From positions 1 to 64,000 of the forward strand of contig CAYPYX010000003.1 of NCBI GenBank assembly GCA_964415065.1: a stretch of 64,000 bases of DNA. Direction: 5' to 3'. Source of the DNA: VMCP01 sp964415065. GTDB taxonomy: Bacteria; Bacteroidota; Bacteroidia; NS11-12g; UBA955. Both the position numbers and the translations under genes were made by a program. Of this stretch, positions 1 through 7,221 are shown one piece after another (within the stretch, counting starts at the first letter, position 1; every line of letters starts with the position of its first letter). The notes below the pieces were generated by a model. That model made no database searches. It saw only the letters and a list, made by a program, of their open reading frames with translations, and had not been told where the DNA came from.

Positions 1-761
1 ATTCTTTTGTTAAGGAACGCATCCGTGCCTTCTTTGAACTCCTCGGAGCCAAAAGCAGAACCAAATTCGTAAATTTCTCGTTGCATTCCGTTAACATTGG
101 GACGATAAAAATCCGATACACATTTAAATACTTTGTGAACCGCCATCGGACTCTTACTTCCCACCTTCGCTATTAAAGCCTTGCATGTATCTATTAATTC
201 AGCTTGTTCTACTACCTTGTTCACCAATCCAAACTCTAATGCTTTGTCAGAGCCAATAGCGTCCCCCGTTAATAACATCTCTAAAGCACGACCCTTACCT
301 ACTAATTGAATCAAACGCTGAGTCCCACCATAACCTGGGGGCACACCTAAATTCACTTCAGGTTGTCCAAATTTAGCATTGGTGCTAGCAATACGGATAT
401 GACAAGCCATGGCCAACTCACATCCTCCGCCCAAGGCAAAACCATTCACTGCCGCAATTACCAACTTAGTGCCGTCTTCAATGGTATTCATAACATCATG
501 ACCATCAGCACTCATTCGAGTCGCTTCATCTACATTAAAATGAGCAAATTCTGAAATATCCGCACCCGCAGCAAAAGCCTTAGATCCTGCACCTGTGATT
601 ACAATACCCAATACTTGTGGATCATTATTTCCCTCTAAAACCGCCTCTTTTATTTCTTGCAAAGTTTCAATGGTCAAAGCATTCATTTTGGATTCACGAT
701 TAATGGTGATTAACCACATTCCATCAACGAGCTGGGTTAAAATATTGTTAAATGTTGTCAT
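1..761 (-). CDS. enoyl-CoA hydratase/isomerase (crotonase family), 3' end cut by the window edge
   Basis: Crotonase-fold enzyme that adds water to trans-2-enoyl-CoA in fatty-acid or butyrate-type metabolism in the cytoplasm. 253 residues are visible and the frame is still open at base 1. The last residues (AFLNKR) match the usual C-terminal tail, so only a few residues should be missing. Both catalytic glutamates of the hydratase family are present: E115 in GGGCELAMAC and E135 in GQPEVNLGVPPGYGGTQ, with the expected spacing of 20. The oxyanion-hole segment SKAFAAGADI is also seen. It starts at an ATG 25 bases after the aroQ stop and is probably the last gene of purQ-aroQ-ech. The exact acyl-CoA substrate cannot be told from sequence. 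Confidence 0.93.
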   Translation of the reverse strand, partial: MTTFNNILTQLVDGMWLITINRESKMNALTIETLQEIKEAVLEGNNDPQVLGIVITGAGSKAFAAGADISEFAHFNVDEATRMSADGHDVMNTIEDGTKLVIAAVNGFALGGGCELAMACHIRIASTNAKFGQPEVNLGVPPGYGGTQRLIQLVGKGRALEMLLTGDAIGSDKALEFGLVNKVVEQAELIDTCKALIAKVGSKSPMAVHKVFKCVSDFYRPNVNGMQREIYEFGSAFGSEEFKEGTDAFLNKR

Positions 762-786
762 CTTTTCTTTAAATATTACGATTTTG

Positions 787-1239
787 TTAATTCTTTGTCA
801 CATCCTGCCAAGAGATCAAATATTCCAATGCCAAGTCATAGCCGTGCAAACCTAATCCTGTAATTTGACCTTGAGCATATGCCGCCAATAAGTCAGTACG
901 ACGCTCTAGTTCTCTTGCATGAATATTGGAAATATGCACAAGTACTACATTTTTGGGGATGGCCTTAACGGCATCGGCCAAAGCTACACTGGTATGGCTA
1001 TATCCACCTGCATTCAGAACAATTCCCATGATGGTGGGATCCCAACCTGCTTTTTGAATGGCATCAATAAGCTCGCCTTCGATGTTGGACTGATAGTACT
1101 CTAAATCCGCGTTGTAACGGGTTTTAAATTGCTGTTTAATCTGAATAAAGTAGTCATCAAATGATACATGCCCGTACACGTCAGGTTCTCTCAAACCCAA
1201 CAAGTTTAAATTGGGACCATTGATGATGAGGTATCTCAA
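787..1239 (-). CDS. aroQ: 3-dehydroquinate dehydratase, type II
   Basis: Third step of the shikimate pathway: removes water from 3-dehydroquinate to give 3-dehydroshikimate, as a cytoplasmic dodecamer in this family. 150 residues, normal length. Seen: N-terminal IINGPNLNLLG, the lid region with the catalytic Tyr (PDVYGHVSF, Y22), NAGGYSHTSVA and ISNIHARE with the catalytic His. The start is a TTG that overlaps the purQ stop (TTGA). An in-frame stop lies three codons upstream and the family normally begins exactly here, so the TTG start is well supported and suggests translational coupling to purQ. Confidence 0.96.
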   Translation of the reverse strand: MRYLIINGPNLNLLGLREPDVYGHVSFDDYFIQIKQQFKTRYNADLEYYQSNIEGELIDAIQKAGWDPTIMGIVLNAGGYSHTSVALADAVKAIPKNVVLVHISNIHARELERRTDLLAAYAQGQITGLGLHGYDLALEYLISWQDVTKN

Positions 1240-1883
1240 AGGGAGTCAAAAATCAATTTACCGTCTTGATTGAGAAGATAATCTGCAAAACAACGTTCAG
1301 GATGGGGCATCATTCCAAAAACATTTTTGTTCTCATTGCAAATTCCCGCAATATCATTAAGTGAACCATTGGGATTCTCCACATACCGGAATATCACTTG
1401 ACCATTGTCTTCAATTTGCTTCAATGTGCTGTCATCTGCATAGAATCGACCTTCGCCATGAGCAATTGGAACGGTAATTTTATGATTTGCTGGAACTTTT
1501 CTGGTTACAGAAGTTTGGGTGTTAACCGCAGTTAATTCTACGTTTTTACAAATGAACTTCATATTTTCATTGCGCAACAAGGCACCTGGGAGAAGTCCGC
1601 TTTCACATAGAATTTGAAATCCGTTGCAAATACCCATAACAAAACCACCATTATTGGCATGTTGAGTAACTGCATCCATAATTGGACTAAGTTTGGCTAT
1701 GGCACCACTGCGAAGATAATCGCCGTAACTGAATCCACCGGGTAGAAAAATATGGGTACACCCTTGTAAATCAGTGTCTTTATGCCATAGTTCTGCCACG
1801 GGTTCATTGCTGTAGCTGCTCAATACTTGAATGAGGTCACGATCGCAGTTGGATCCGGGAAAAATTACCACGCCAAATTTCAT
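1236..1883 (-). CDS. purQ: phosphoribosylformylglycinamidine synthase, glutaminase subunit PurQ
   Basis: Class I glutamine amidotransferase subunit of FGAM synthase (purine biosynthesis); makes ammonia from glutamine for PurL, in a complex bridged by PurS. 215 residues, typical length. Nucleophile Cys86 lies in GICNGFQIL; the His and Glu of the triad lie in MMPHPER near the C terminus; the N-terminal FPGSNCDRD motif is typical of PurQ. PurS is encoded 60 kb away at 62,484-62,735 and no PurL is in the window, so the genes are dispersed. An ATG start sits four bases after a -7 box (1888-1895). Confidence 0.97.
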   Translation of the reverse strand: MKFGVVIFPGSNCDRDLIQVLSSYSNEPVAELWHKDTDLQGCTHIFLPGGFSYGDYLRSGAIAKLSPIMDAVTQHANNGGFVMGICNGFQILCESGLLPGALLRNENMKFICKNVELTAVNTQTSVTRKVPANHKITVPIAHGEGRFYADDSTLKQIEDNGQVIFRYVENPNGSLNDIAGICNENKNVFGMMPHPERCFADYLLNQDGKLIFDSL

Positions 1884-1887
1884 GGCA

Positions 1888-1895
1888 CAAAGATA
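1888..1895 (-). promoter_or_regulatory. -7 box TATCTTTG of purQ
   Basis: Matches the Bacteroidota -7 consensus TAnnTTTG. It is separated from the purQ ATG by only TGCC. A TTG suitable as the -33 element is at 1916-1918 on the same strand, 20 bases upstream of the box. The transcript would start at or next to the ATG. Confidence 0.65.
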
Positions 1896-1947
1896 GTTTG
1901 CGGAGCTATGGAAACCAAATTGTAGCAGAACTTGCTAGCCATTCGAG

Positions 1948-2358
1948 TTATCCGCGATTCTCCGCTACCCAATTTTGAATATAGGAAGCTATTTCACGTG
2001 TATCTGTTCCTGGAGGAAACAAACGAGCTACACCTAGCTGGTTAAGTTCATCCGCATCCGCATCAGGAATAATTCCTCCACCAGTAAGCAAAACATCATC
2101 TAGTCCTTTTTCTTTCATAAGGGACAGAATTCGGGGGAAAACCGTATTGTGTGCACCGCTCAAAATGCTCACTCCAATAGCGTCAACATCTTCCTGCAAT
2201 GCAGTTTGCACCACCATCTCAGGTGTTTGGCGTAAACCCGTATAAATAACCTCCATTCCTGCATCTCGAAGAGCTGCTGCAATGACTTTGGCTCCTCGGT
2301 CGTGTCCGTCGAGACCCACTTTGGCAATCAATACTCTAACAGGTCGGTTCAATTCCAT
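1948..2358 (-). CDS. stand-alone cobalamin (B12)-binding protein, methylmalonyl-CoA mutase C-terminal type
   Basis: 136-residue Rossmann-like B12-binding module as found at the C terminus of methylmalonyl-CoA mutase or as the small subunit of isobutyryl/methylmalonyl-CoA mutases. The lower-axial-ligand motif DxHxxG is seen as DGHDRG (residues 18-23), followed by GVSILSGAHNTVFP and the nucleotide-tail loop LTGGGIIPDAD. No catalytic TIM-barrel mutase subunit is in the window, so the partner must lie elsewhere. The ATG is preceded by a -7 box and a TGCC spacer identical to that of purQ. Role as a mutase subunit is inferred. Confidence 0.85.
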   Translation of the reverse strand: MELNRPVRVLIAKVGLDGHDRGAKVIAAALRDAGMEVIYTGLRQTPEMVVQTALQEDVDAIGVSILSGAHNTVFPRILSLMKEKGLDDVLLTGGGIIPDADADELNQLGVARLFPPGTDTREIASYIQNWVAENRG

Positions 2359-2362
2359 GGCA

Positions 2363-2370
2363 CAAAAATA
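2363..2370 (-). promoter_or_regulatory. -7 box TATTTTTG of the B12-binding gene
   Basis: TAnnTTTG match, with the same TGCC spacer before the ATG as in purQ. No clear -33 TTG was found. Confidence 0.55.
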
Positions 2371-2446
2371 GTTAATAAATAAGAAATTCCGTCGAATTGA
2401 GTAGGTGGGTTAACGTGCCGCCCCGAGGAAAAATTCAATTTGGTAT

Positions 2447-3496
2447 TTAATGAAGTCGAAGTTTGGTTCTTACCGCTTCATCGGTAATGTGGAAACCATC
2501 GTAAAAATCTGAATCCAAATATTTATCGTTTCGGTCGTAAAAACTTCCAGTAACTTGAGTATTCAAAATGTCCCAGTTACGCACAATTTGTTCGGAAATA
2601 AGTATGTTTTTGACGCGTTGATCTTTAAGTCGTTGTTTAAATAATAGCGGATGAAACGGACTAAGTACAATTACTAATGGTGTTTGCGTGGAAGTATTTT
2701 TCACCCAAGATTTAAACACATCCATTCTATCTAGCTGAATGGTATCAAATTTTTTCATTTGATATAATCCTTTGACAAAGTGCTCAATTTCCAATGCTCT
2801 TTTATTGTTTGAAATTGGTTTATGGATTGTACTACCATCTTGATTCTTTATATGAAATGACTCGGGATTATTAACTTCGCTAATTGGTTGATATTTAGAA
2901 TCTTTCGATAAAGGTATCGTTTTCAAATTATTCAATGAATGGTCGAACATGAATATGTGTTTAAAAGCATGTTTCACATTTTCAAACCCATTATATTGTA
3001 AATAGCGTTCATCTGTTTTATCTTGAACGTACCAAGGATTGAAATCAACCATAATCGTATCGCAGGTAATGCCATAGGCTTTCCTTAAGCTATCAGCAAT
3101 CAGTACATCTTCCAATCCAGCGCCAGAAACTCCCAAGTTTAACCCATTTTCGTAACCCGTGTGCTTTCCGAATTGCATTATTCTCGAAGACCCTATGAAT
3201 AAATATTTAAAGTGCCTATTTCTACATTGCAAAATACGTTGAAATACCACTCTTCTTTCTTCACAGATAGGCTGATAAACGACTAAATCATTCTGTGATA
3301 AATCCGATACAAATAACTTAGCATTGCGATCAGTCAAACGATTTTCATCCGTGAAAAAATAAATTCCCGTGGATATTGAATAAAGGATCCATAAAAATAC
3401 ACTCAACTTAGTAAAAAACCTCTTTATTGAAGGATTTGGTGTGGGTTTTAGAGAATCCGTAATGCCATTTTTATCTGAATTATTTTTCATGAACAT
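2447..3496 (-). CDS. membrane-anchored SGNH-hydrolase-like protein, MBOAT partner
   Basis: 349 residues. One N-terminal membrane segment (about 31-48) follows a short charged cytoplasmic tail; the rest should be periplasmic. Weak but ordered SGNH hydrolase signatures can be seen: FIGSSR (Ser103/104 as nucleophile candidate), NLGVSGAG, and YDGFHITDE (D333 and H336) near the C terminus. Such proteins often sit next to MBOAT acyltransferases of the AlgI type and complete O-acetyl transfer to a surface polysaccharide. The start overlaps the MBOAT stop as TAATG, so the two are translationally coupled. A second Met two codons on is an alternative start. The function is inferred from motif and neighbour. 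Confidence 0.7.
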   Translation of the reverse strand: MFMKNNSDKNGITDSLKPTPNPSIKRFFTKLSVFLWILYSISTGIYFFTDENRLTDRNAKLFVSDLSQNDLVVYQPICEERRVVFQRILQCRNRHFKYLFIGSSRIMQFGKHTGYENGLNLGVSGAGLEDVLIADSLRKAYGITCDTIMVDFNPWYVQDKTDERYLQYNGFENVKHAFKHIFMFDHSLNNLKTIPLSKDSKYQPISEVNNPESFHIKNQDGSTIHKPISNNKRALEIEHFVKGLYQMKKFDTIQLDRMDVFKSWVKNTSTQTPLVIVLSPFHPLLFKQRLKDQRVKNILISEQIVRNWDILNTQVTGSFYDRNDKYLDSDFYDGFHITDEAVRTKLRLH

Positions 3497-4935
3497 TAGA
3501 ATTGAAAATAGATAAATGTGCTGTCTTCTGTAATATGATTTAAGCTAAACATTGCTAAAAGAAAATAAAAAATATACCTAATAATCATGTTATTCGGTGC
3601 TTTTAATTCACGCTCATTATGTCTTTGCCACCAATCAACAGCAATTAAAAAGATCAAAGCTAGAATTCCTCGTTTAACTCCTTCTTTGGTCCAAACATGG
3701 GCAACATTTCCCCATTTATGATCGAGCATTCCCGCAAAAAAACCAATCGCTTGCTGTAAGTCTTTCGCTCTGAAAAACACCCAGGCAAAAGTTGCAAAAG
3801 TAAAAGTACTTAGCATTTGAAAAACCTCTAAACCATTAGGAAAAATGCGATTTTGAGCTACTACATCCGTGCTGTTTTTTCTGTTTCTATTCATAATCAG
3901 CAAGGGTAAGAAACCTACTGCATGTATTCCCCCCCAAACAATAAAATTCCAGCTCGCTCCATGCCAAAATCCACTAACTAAAAATATAATGAATGTGTTT
4001 CGAATGGATAACCATTTACCCCCTCTTGAACCGCCTAAGGGAATATACAAGTAATCGCGAAACCAACTCGATAGCGAAATGTGCCAACGTCTCCAGAACT
4101 CCGCCATATCCCTCGAAAAATAAGGGAAACGGAAATTACTCAAGAGTTCAAAACCAAATAACTTGGCAGTACCCAAAGCTATATCCGAATAGCCACTGAA
4201 GTCCCCATAAATCTGAAAACTAAAAGCTACTGCCGCTGCTAATAATACAATTCCAGGCTGCTGTGAATAATTAGAGAAAACAGGATCCACGAATTCTGCC
4301 AAGGTATCTGCTACCACTACCTTTTTAAACATCCCCCATAGCATTAATCGCAATCCTTGTACTGCTTGTCGATAATTAAAGGTTCTTTCTTTTTGTATCT
4401 GGGGAAGCAAGTGCGATGCCCGTTCAATAGGACCCGCAACCAACAATGGGAAAAAGCTTACAAAGACTCCGTATTCTAAAAAATTCCGCACTGGCTTCTG
4501 TCTACCATGATAAATATCAAACACATAACTCATTCCGTGGAAGGTGTAAAATGATATTCCGATAGGCAAAGCTAAATTTAAAAAATAGGGTTGTACAGAT
4601 ATCCCCAGAAACTCCAAACTTTGTTGAAACTGGGCTGCAAAAAAATTGTAGTATTTGAATAAACCCAAAATACCCAAGTTGTTAATAATGCTCAACCAAA
4701 GAAACAAACGGGCCTTTTTCCGATTAGTGGATGCAACCCAAAATCCATAAAGATAATCGAGTAATGTGGAAAGCATGAGCAAACCCATGAACTTCCAACT
4801 CCACCAGCCGTAAAATACATAACTAGCAATTAAAACCAATCCGTTTTGCCACTGCAACTTTCGTTGCACCGCAAACCAATAGAGTAAAAAAACAATGGGG
4901 AGAAAAATCAAGAACTCCAAAGAGTTAAATAGCAT
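3496..4935 (-). CDS. MBOAT family O-acyltransferase (AlgI-like)
   Basis: Polytopic inner-membrane acyltransferase of 479 residues, the usual length for AlgI/PatA/DltB-like proteins. Conserved blocks: PIGISFYTFHGMSYVFD, the WRRWHISLSSWFRDYLYIPLGG segment (281-302), and SGFWHGASWNF with the catalytic His325. It would move an acyl group, usually acetyl, across the membrane to a periplasmic carrier or glycan, with the coupled SGNH-like protein downstream as the transferase. The glycan target is not shown; the nearby nonulosonic acid locus makes a surface polysaccharide or glycoprotein plausible. Confidence 0.93.
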   Translation of the reverse strand: MLFNSLEFLIFLPIVFLLYWFAVQRKLQWQNGLVLIASYVFYGWWSWKFMGLLMLSTLLDYLYGFWVASTNRKKARLFLWLSIINNLGILGLFKYYNFFAAQFQQSLEFLGISVQPYFLNLALPIGISFYTFHGMSYVFDIYHGRQKPVRNFLEYGVFVSFFPLLVAGPIERASHLLPQIQKERTFNYRQAVQGLRLMLWGMFKKVVVADTLAEFVDPVFSNYSQQPGIVLLAAAVAFSFQIYGDFSGYSDIALGTAKLFGFELLSNFRFPYFSRDMAEFWRRWHISLSSWFRDYLYIPLGGSRGGKWLSIRNTFIIFLVSGFWHGASWNFIVWGGIHAVGFLPLLIMNRNRKNSTDVVAQNRIFPNGLEVFQMLSTFTFATFAWVFFRAKDLQQAIGFFAGMLDHKWGNVAHVWTKEGVKRGILALIFLIAVDWWQRHNERELKAPNNMIIRYIFYFLLAMFSLNHITEDSTFIYFQF

Positions 4936-4990
4936 AAAGGTGCATTAAATATAAATGAATTTGAATAATTAAAAAGGCGCAAAACTCGTA

Positions 4991-4998
4991 CAAAAGTA
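4991..4998 (-). promoter_or_regulatory. -7 box TACTTTTG of the MBOAT gene
   Basis: TAnnTTTG match on the minus strand about 55 bases upstream of the MBOAT start, in the 112-base region shared with the divergent pth promoter. Confidence 0.45.
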
Positions 4999-5019
4999 CC
5001 AAAAATGATACACTCAACT

Positions 5020-5027
5020 TATTTTTG
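5020..5027 (+). promoter_or_regulatory. -7 box TATTTTTG of pth
   Basis: TAnnTTTG match ending 20 bases before the pth ATG. Confidence 0.5.
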
Positions 5028-5047
5028 CATCTCGCATAAGACAATTC

Positions 5048-5587
5048 ATGACAAAATTTCTGATTGTAGGACTGGGAAATCCCGGTGATGAATATATTTC
5101 CACACGACATAACATTGGATTTGATGTTTTGGATTATATAGCTAACAAAAAAGAGGGAAACTGGGAATCGGTTCGTCATGGTTGGCGTACTGATGTAGGA
5201 ATCAAAGGAAGAAAACTCATTTTAATCAAGCCGAACACCTACATGAATCTATCGGGTAAGGCCGTAGCGTATTGGATGCAACAAGAAAAAATTCCGTTGG
5301 AAAATGTACTGGTTATAGTCGATGACTTGGCACTCCCCATTGGGAAATTAAGGGTTCGTTTGAAGGGCAGTCCCGCAGGACATAATGGACTAAAAAGTAT
5401 TGAAGCCACTTTAGGAACTGAAGCGTATCCGCGATTAAAATTTGGAATTGGAAACGATTTTCCAAAAGGTAGACAAGTAGAATTCGTCTTGGGGAAATGG
5501 AAACCCGAAGAAGAGCCGATAATCTCTAAAGCCATTGAAGAGGCAGCAGCAGAAGTAGAGAAATTCTTATTCCAACACAAAATCTAA
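5048..5587 (+). CDS. pth: peptidyl-tRNA hydrolase
   Basis: Cleaves peptidyl-tRNA released by drop-off so the tRNA can be recycled; cytoplasmic and usually essential. 179 residues, slightly short but complete. Seen: GLGNPGDEY near the N terminus, catalytic His in STRHNIGF, KPNTYMNLSG, the Asp of VIVDDLALP, and KGSPAGHNGLKS. It is the only plus-strand gene in the first 23 kb and faces the minus-strand SpsF-like gene tail to tail. Confidence 0.97.
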   Translation: MTKFLIVGLGNPGDEYISTRHNIGFDVLDYIANKKEGNWESVRHGWRTDVGIKGRKLILIKPNTYMNLSGKAVAYWMQQEKIPLENVLVIVDDLALPIGKLRVRLKGSPAGHNGLKSIEATLGTEAYPRLKFGIGNDFPKGRQVEFVLGKWKPEEEPIISKAIEEAAAEVEKFLFQHKI

Positions 5588-5593
5588 CGACTA

Positions 5594-5622
5594 CCGATCG
5601 CCTTTTTCTAAGTTGCGATTGG
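5594..5622. terminator. possible hairpin between convergent pth and the SpsF-like gene
   Basis: 8-bp stem (CCGATCGC with GCGATTGG, one G-T pair) around a 13-base loop, in the 48-base gap between two convergent stop codons. There is no clear U tract after the stem, so termination is only a guess from position. Confidence 0.35.
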
Positions 5623-5635
5623 CTTATTGAACAAA

Positions 5636-6391
5636 CTAGGGTTTCTGATTTACTTGTTCATTCCATAAAGAAAGAAGCTGAATTAGGTGTTTTCCATCCT
5701 TTCTTTCGGCAAACTTATAAAATTCTGAAACTGCTTGATATTCATAATCATGATCGATTGTCATTCGCAATTCCGATAATCTAACTAGTTGATTATCTGA
5801 TAATCCCAAGTTCAATTCACGAACATAATCCTGAATTGAAAGAATATTTTTGTTGAACTTAGAATTTCGTTTGATGTAAGTAGTTACATGCTCTCTATCC
5901 TCAGGGAGCAAATCTGACTGATTATGTAAATCGATCAGGGTTTGGGTTTTGGTTATTTCAACGTGCATGCCAATAGGCATTCCATTCAAACGAGTATACT
6001 CCGATCGAGCATCAATGTGACTTCTCAAAGTGTATTCCACCGCAGATACATCCACACAGGGGTTGTCGGCAGTAAATCGCATCACAGAATCGTAATTATC
6101 CATTTCCAGTATACCCAAAAATCGACTTAAAACATCGTTTTCTGATCCTCTGAAAACTCGGACATCTAAAGATTTCCCATAATCTTCTAACTCTCGGTCG
6201 GCTTGAAGTTCTGTAGTAGCTATCCAGATATCATGGATACCACTAACCATTTTCAATGAAGAAATCAAACGGCTCAAAATTGTATATTCCGTGTTTGGAG
6301 GTATTTGCATTACGACCTTACCCGGTAAACGGGTTGAACCCATTCGCGCTTGAATAACAGCAGCTATTTTGGGGTTGACTTCTTTTTTCAT
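5636..6391 (-). CDS. SpsF-like cytidylyltransferase family protein
   Basis: 251 residues. The N-terminal AAVIQARMGSTRLPGKV is the nucleotide-binding signature of the SpsF/acylneuraminate cytidylyltransferase superfamily, followed by RFTADNPCVD, where CMP-sugar synthetases have a metal-binding Asp. A C-terminal helical part (about 170-250) has no recognised function. It is the last gene of the long minus-strand sugar locus, 17 bases after the SDR. The locus already has a clear PseF, so this enzyme probably activates another sugar. Which nucleotide and sugar it uses cannot be read from sequence. Confidence 0.8.
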   Translation of the reverse strand: MKKEVNPKIAAVIQARMGSTRLPGKVVMQIPPNTEYTILSRLISSLKMVSGIHDIWIATTELQADRELEDYGKSLDVRVFRGSENDVLSRFLGILEMDNYDSVMRFTADNPCVDVSAVEYTLRSHIDARSEYTRLNGMPIGMHVEITKTQTLIDLHNQSDLLPEDREHVTTYIKRNSKFNKNILSIQDYVRELNLGLSDNQLVRLSELRMTIDHDYEYQAVSEFYKFAERKDGKHLIQLLSLWNEQVNQKP

Positions 6392-6408
6392 TTATAATCG
6401 CTCAATGG

Positions 6409-7200
6409 TTAGTGTACGGTCCAACCACCATCCACTGTAAAACATTGTCCTGTAATATAGTTAGATGCATCCGAAGATAAAAAGGTGAAAATCCCTGCTA
6501 GTTCTTCGGGTTTACCTATTCTCTTCAATAGTGTTCTTTGTGCCAATTCATCAATAAATTTCGAATTATCCTGCACTTCGGTTTTTGGAAATGGACCAGG
6601 TGAAACGGTATTTACAGTAATTCCAGCATTTCCCAAATAAGCGGCATAATAACGCGTTAACTGCTCTACTGCTGCTTTAGCAGCACCGTATTGTGGAGGA
6701 CTGATTGATTCAGGTCGCAATTGATATAATTCCAACGGCGGAGCCACTTGAGCATAAATTGATGACACGTTAATGATTTTTCCATAGCCTTGTTTTTGAA
6801 AATACGGAAAAACATTTTGAATCCCCTTAAAAACACTTCCCAATACTCCATCAATGCTGTAATTCCAATCATCTACAGAAGTATTTTCGGGGGATGCGCT
6901 TCGCTTAAAAGAAGCGTTATTAATTAATACATCCAAACCTATATCAGAAGCAAATATTGATTGTAATGCGATTTTCCAAGATTCTTCATCAGCAATATCA
7001 CATTCTACAAATTCAATTTTTGCTTTTTGGGATAATTCAGATGCAAAGGTTTGGTTAAAACGCTGCTCCGACCGTCCCAATACAAAAACCCTTGCACCAT
7101 GAGCAAGAAGACTTCTTGATATAGCAGATCCTAGATGTCCATAACCTCCTGTTATTGCTATGATTTTATTTGAAAGTTCAATTTGAATAGGATTCTTCAT
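6409..7200 (-). CDS. SDR family oxidoreductase, PtmA-like
   Basis: 263-residue short-chain dehydrogenase/reductase. NAD(P)-binding ITGGYGHLGSAIS (about 14-26), the LINNAS motif, catalytic Ser in NVSSIYAQVAPP, and YxxxK in QYGAAKAA. The stretch between the Ser and the YxxxK (APPLELYQLRPESISPPQY) is longer than in most SDRs and resembles PtmA-type enzymes of legionaminic and other nonulosonic acid loci. It sits between the GT-B-like gene and the SpsF-like gene, 17-21 bases from each, so it is co-transcribed. It probably oxidises or reduces a sugar intermediate; the step is not known. Confidence 0.85.
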   Translation of the reverse strand: MKNPIQIELSNKIIAITGGYGHLGSAISRSLLAHGARVFVLGRSEQRFNQTFASELSQKAKIEFVECDIADEESWKIALQSIFASDIGLDVLINNASFKRSASPENTSVDDWNYSIDGVLGSVFKGIQNVFPYFQKQGYGKIINVSSIYAQVAPPLELYQLRPESISPPQYGAAKAAVEQLTRYYAAYLGNAGITVNTVSPGPFPKTEVQDNSKFIDELAQRTLLKRIGKPEELAGIFTFLSSDASNYITGQCFTVDGGWTVH

Positions 7201-7221
7201 TGGAGAAAAACAATATAGTAG

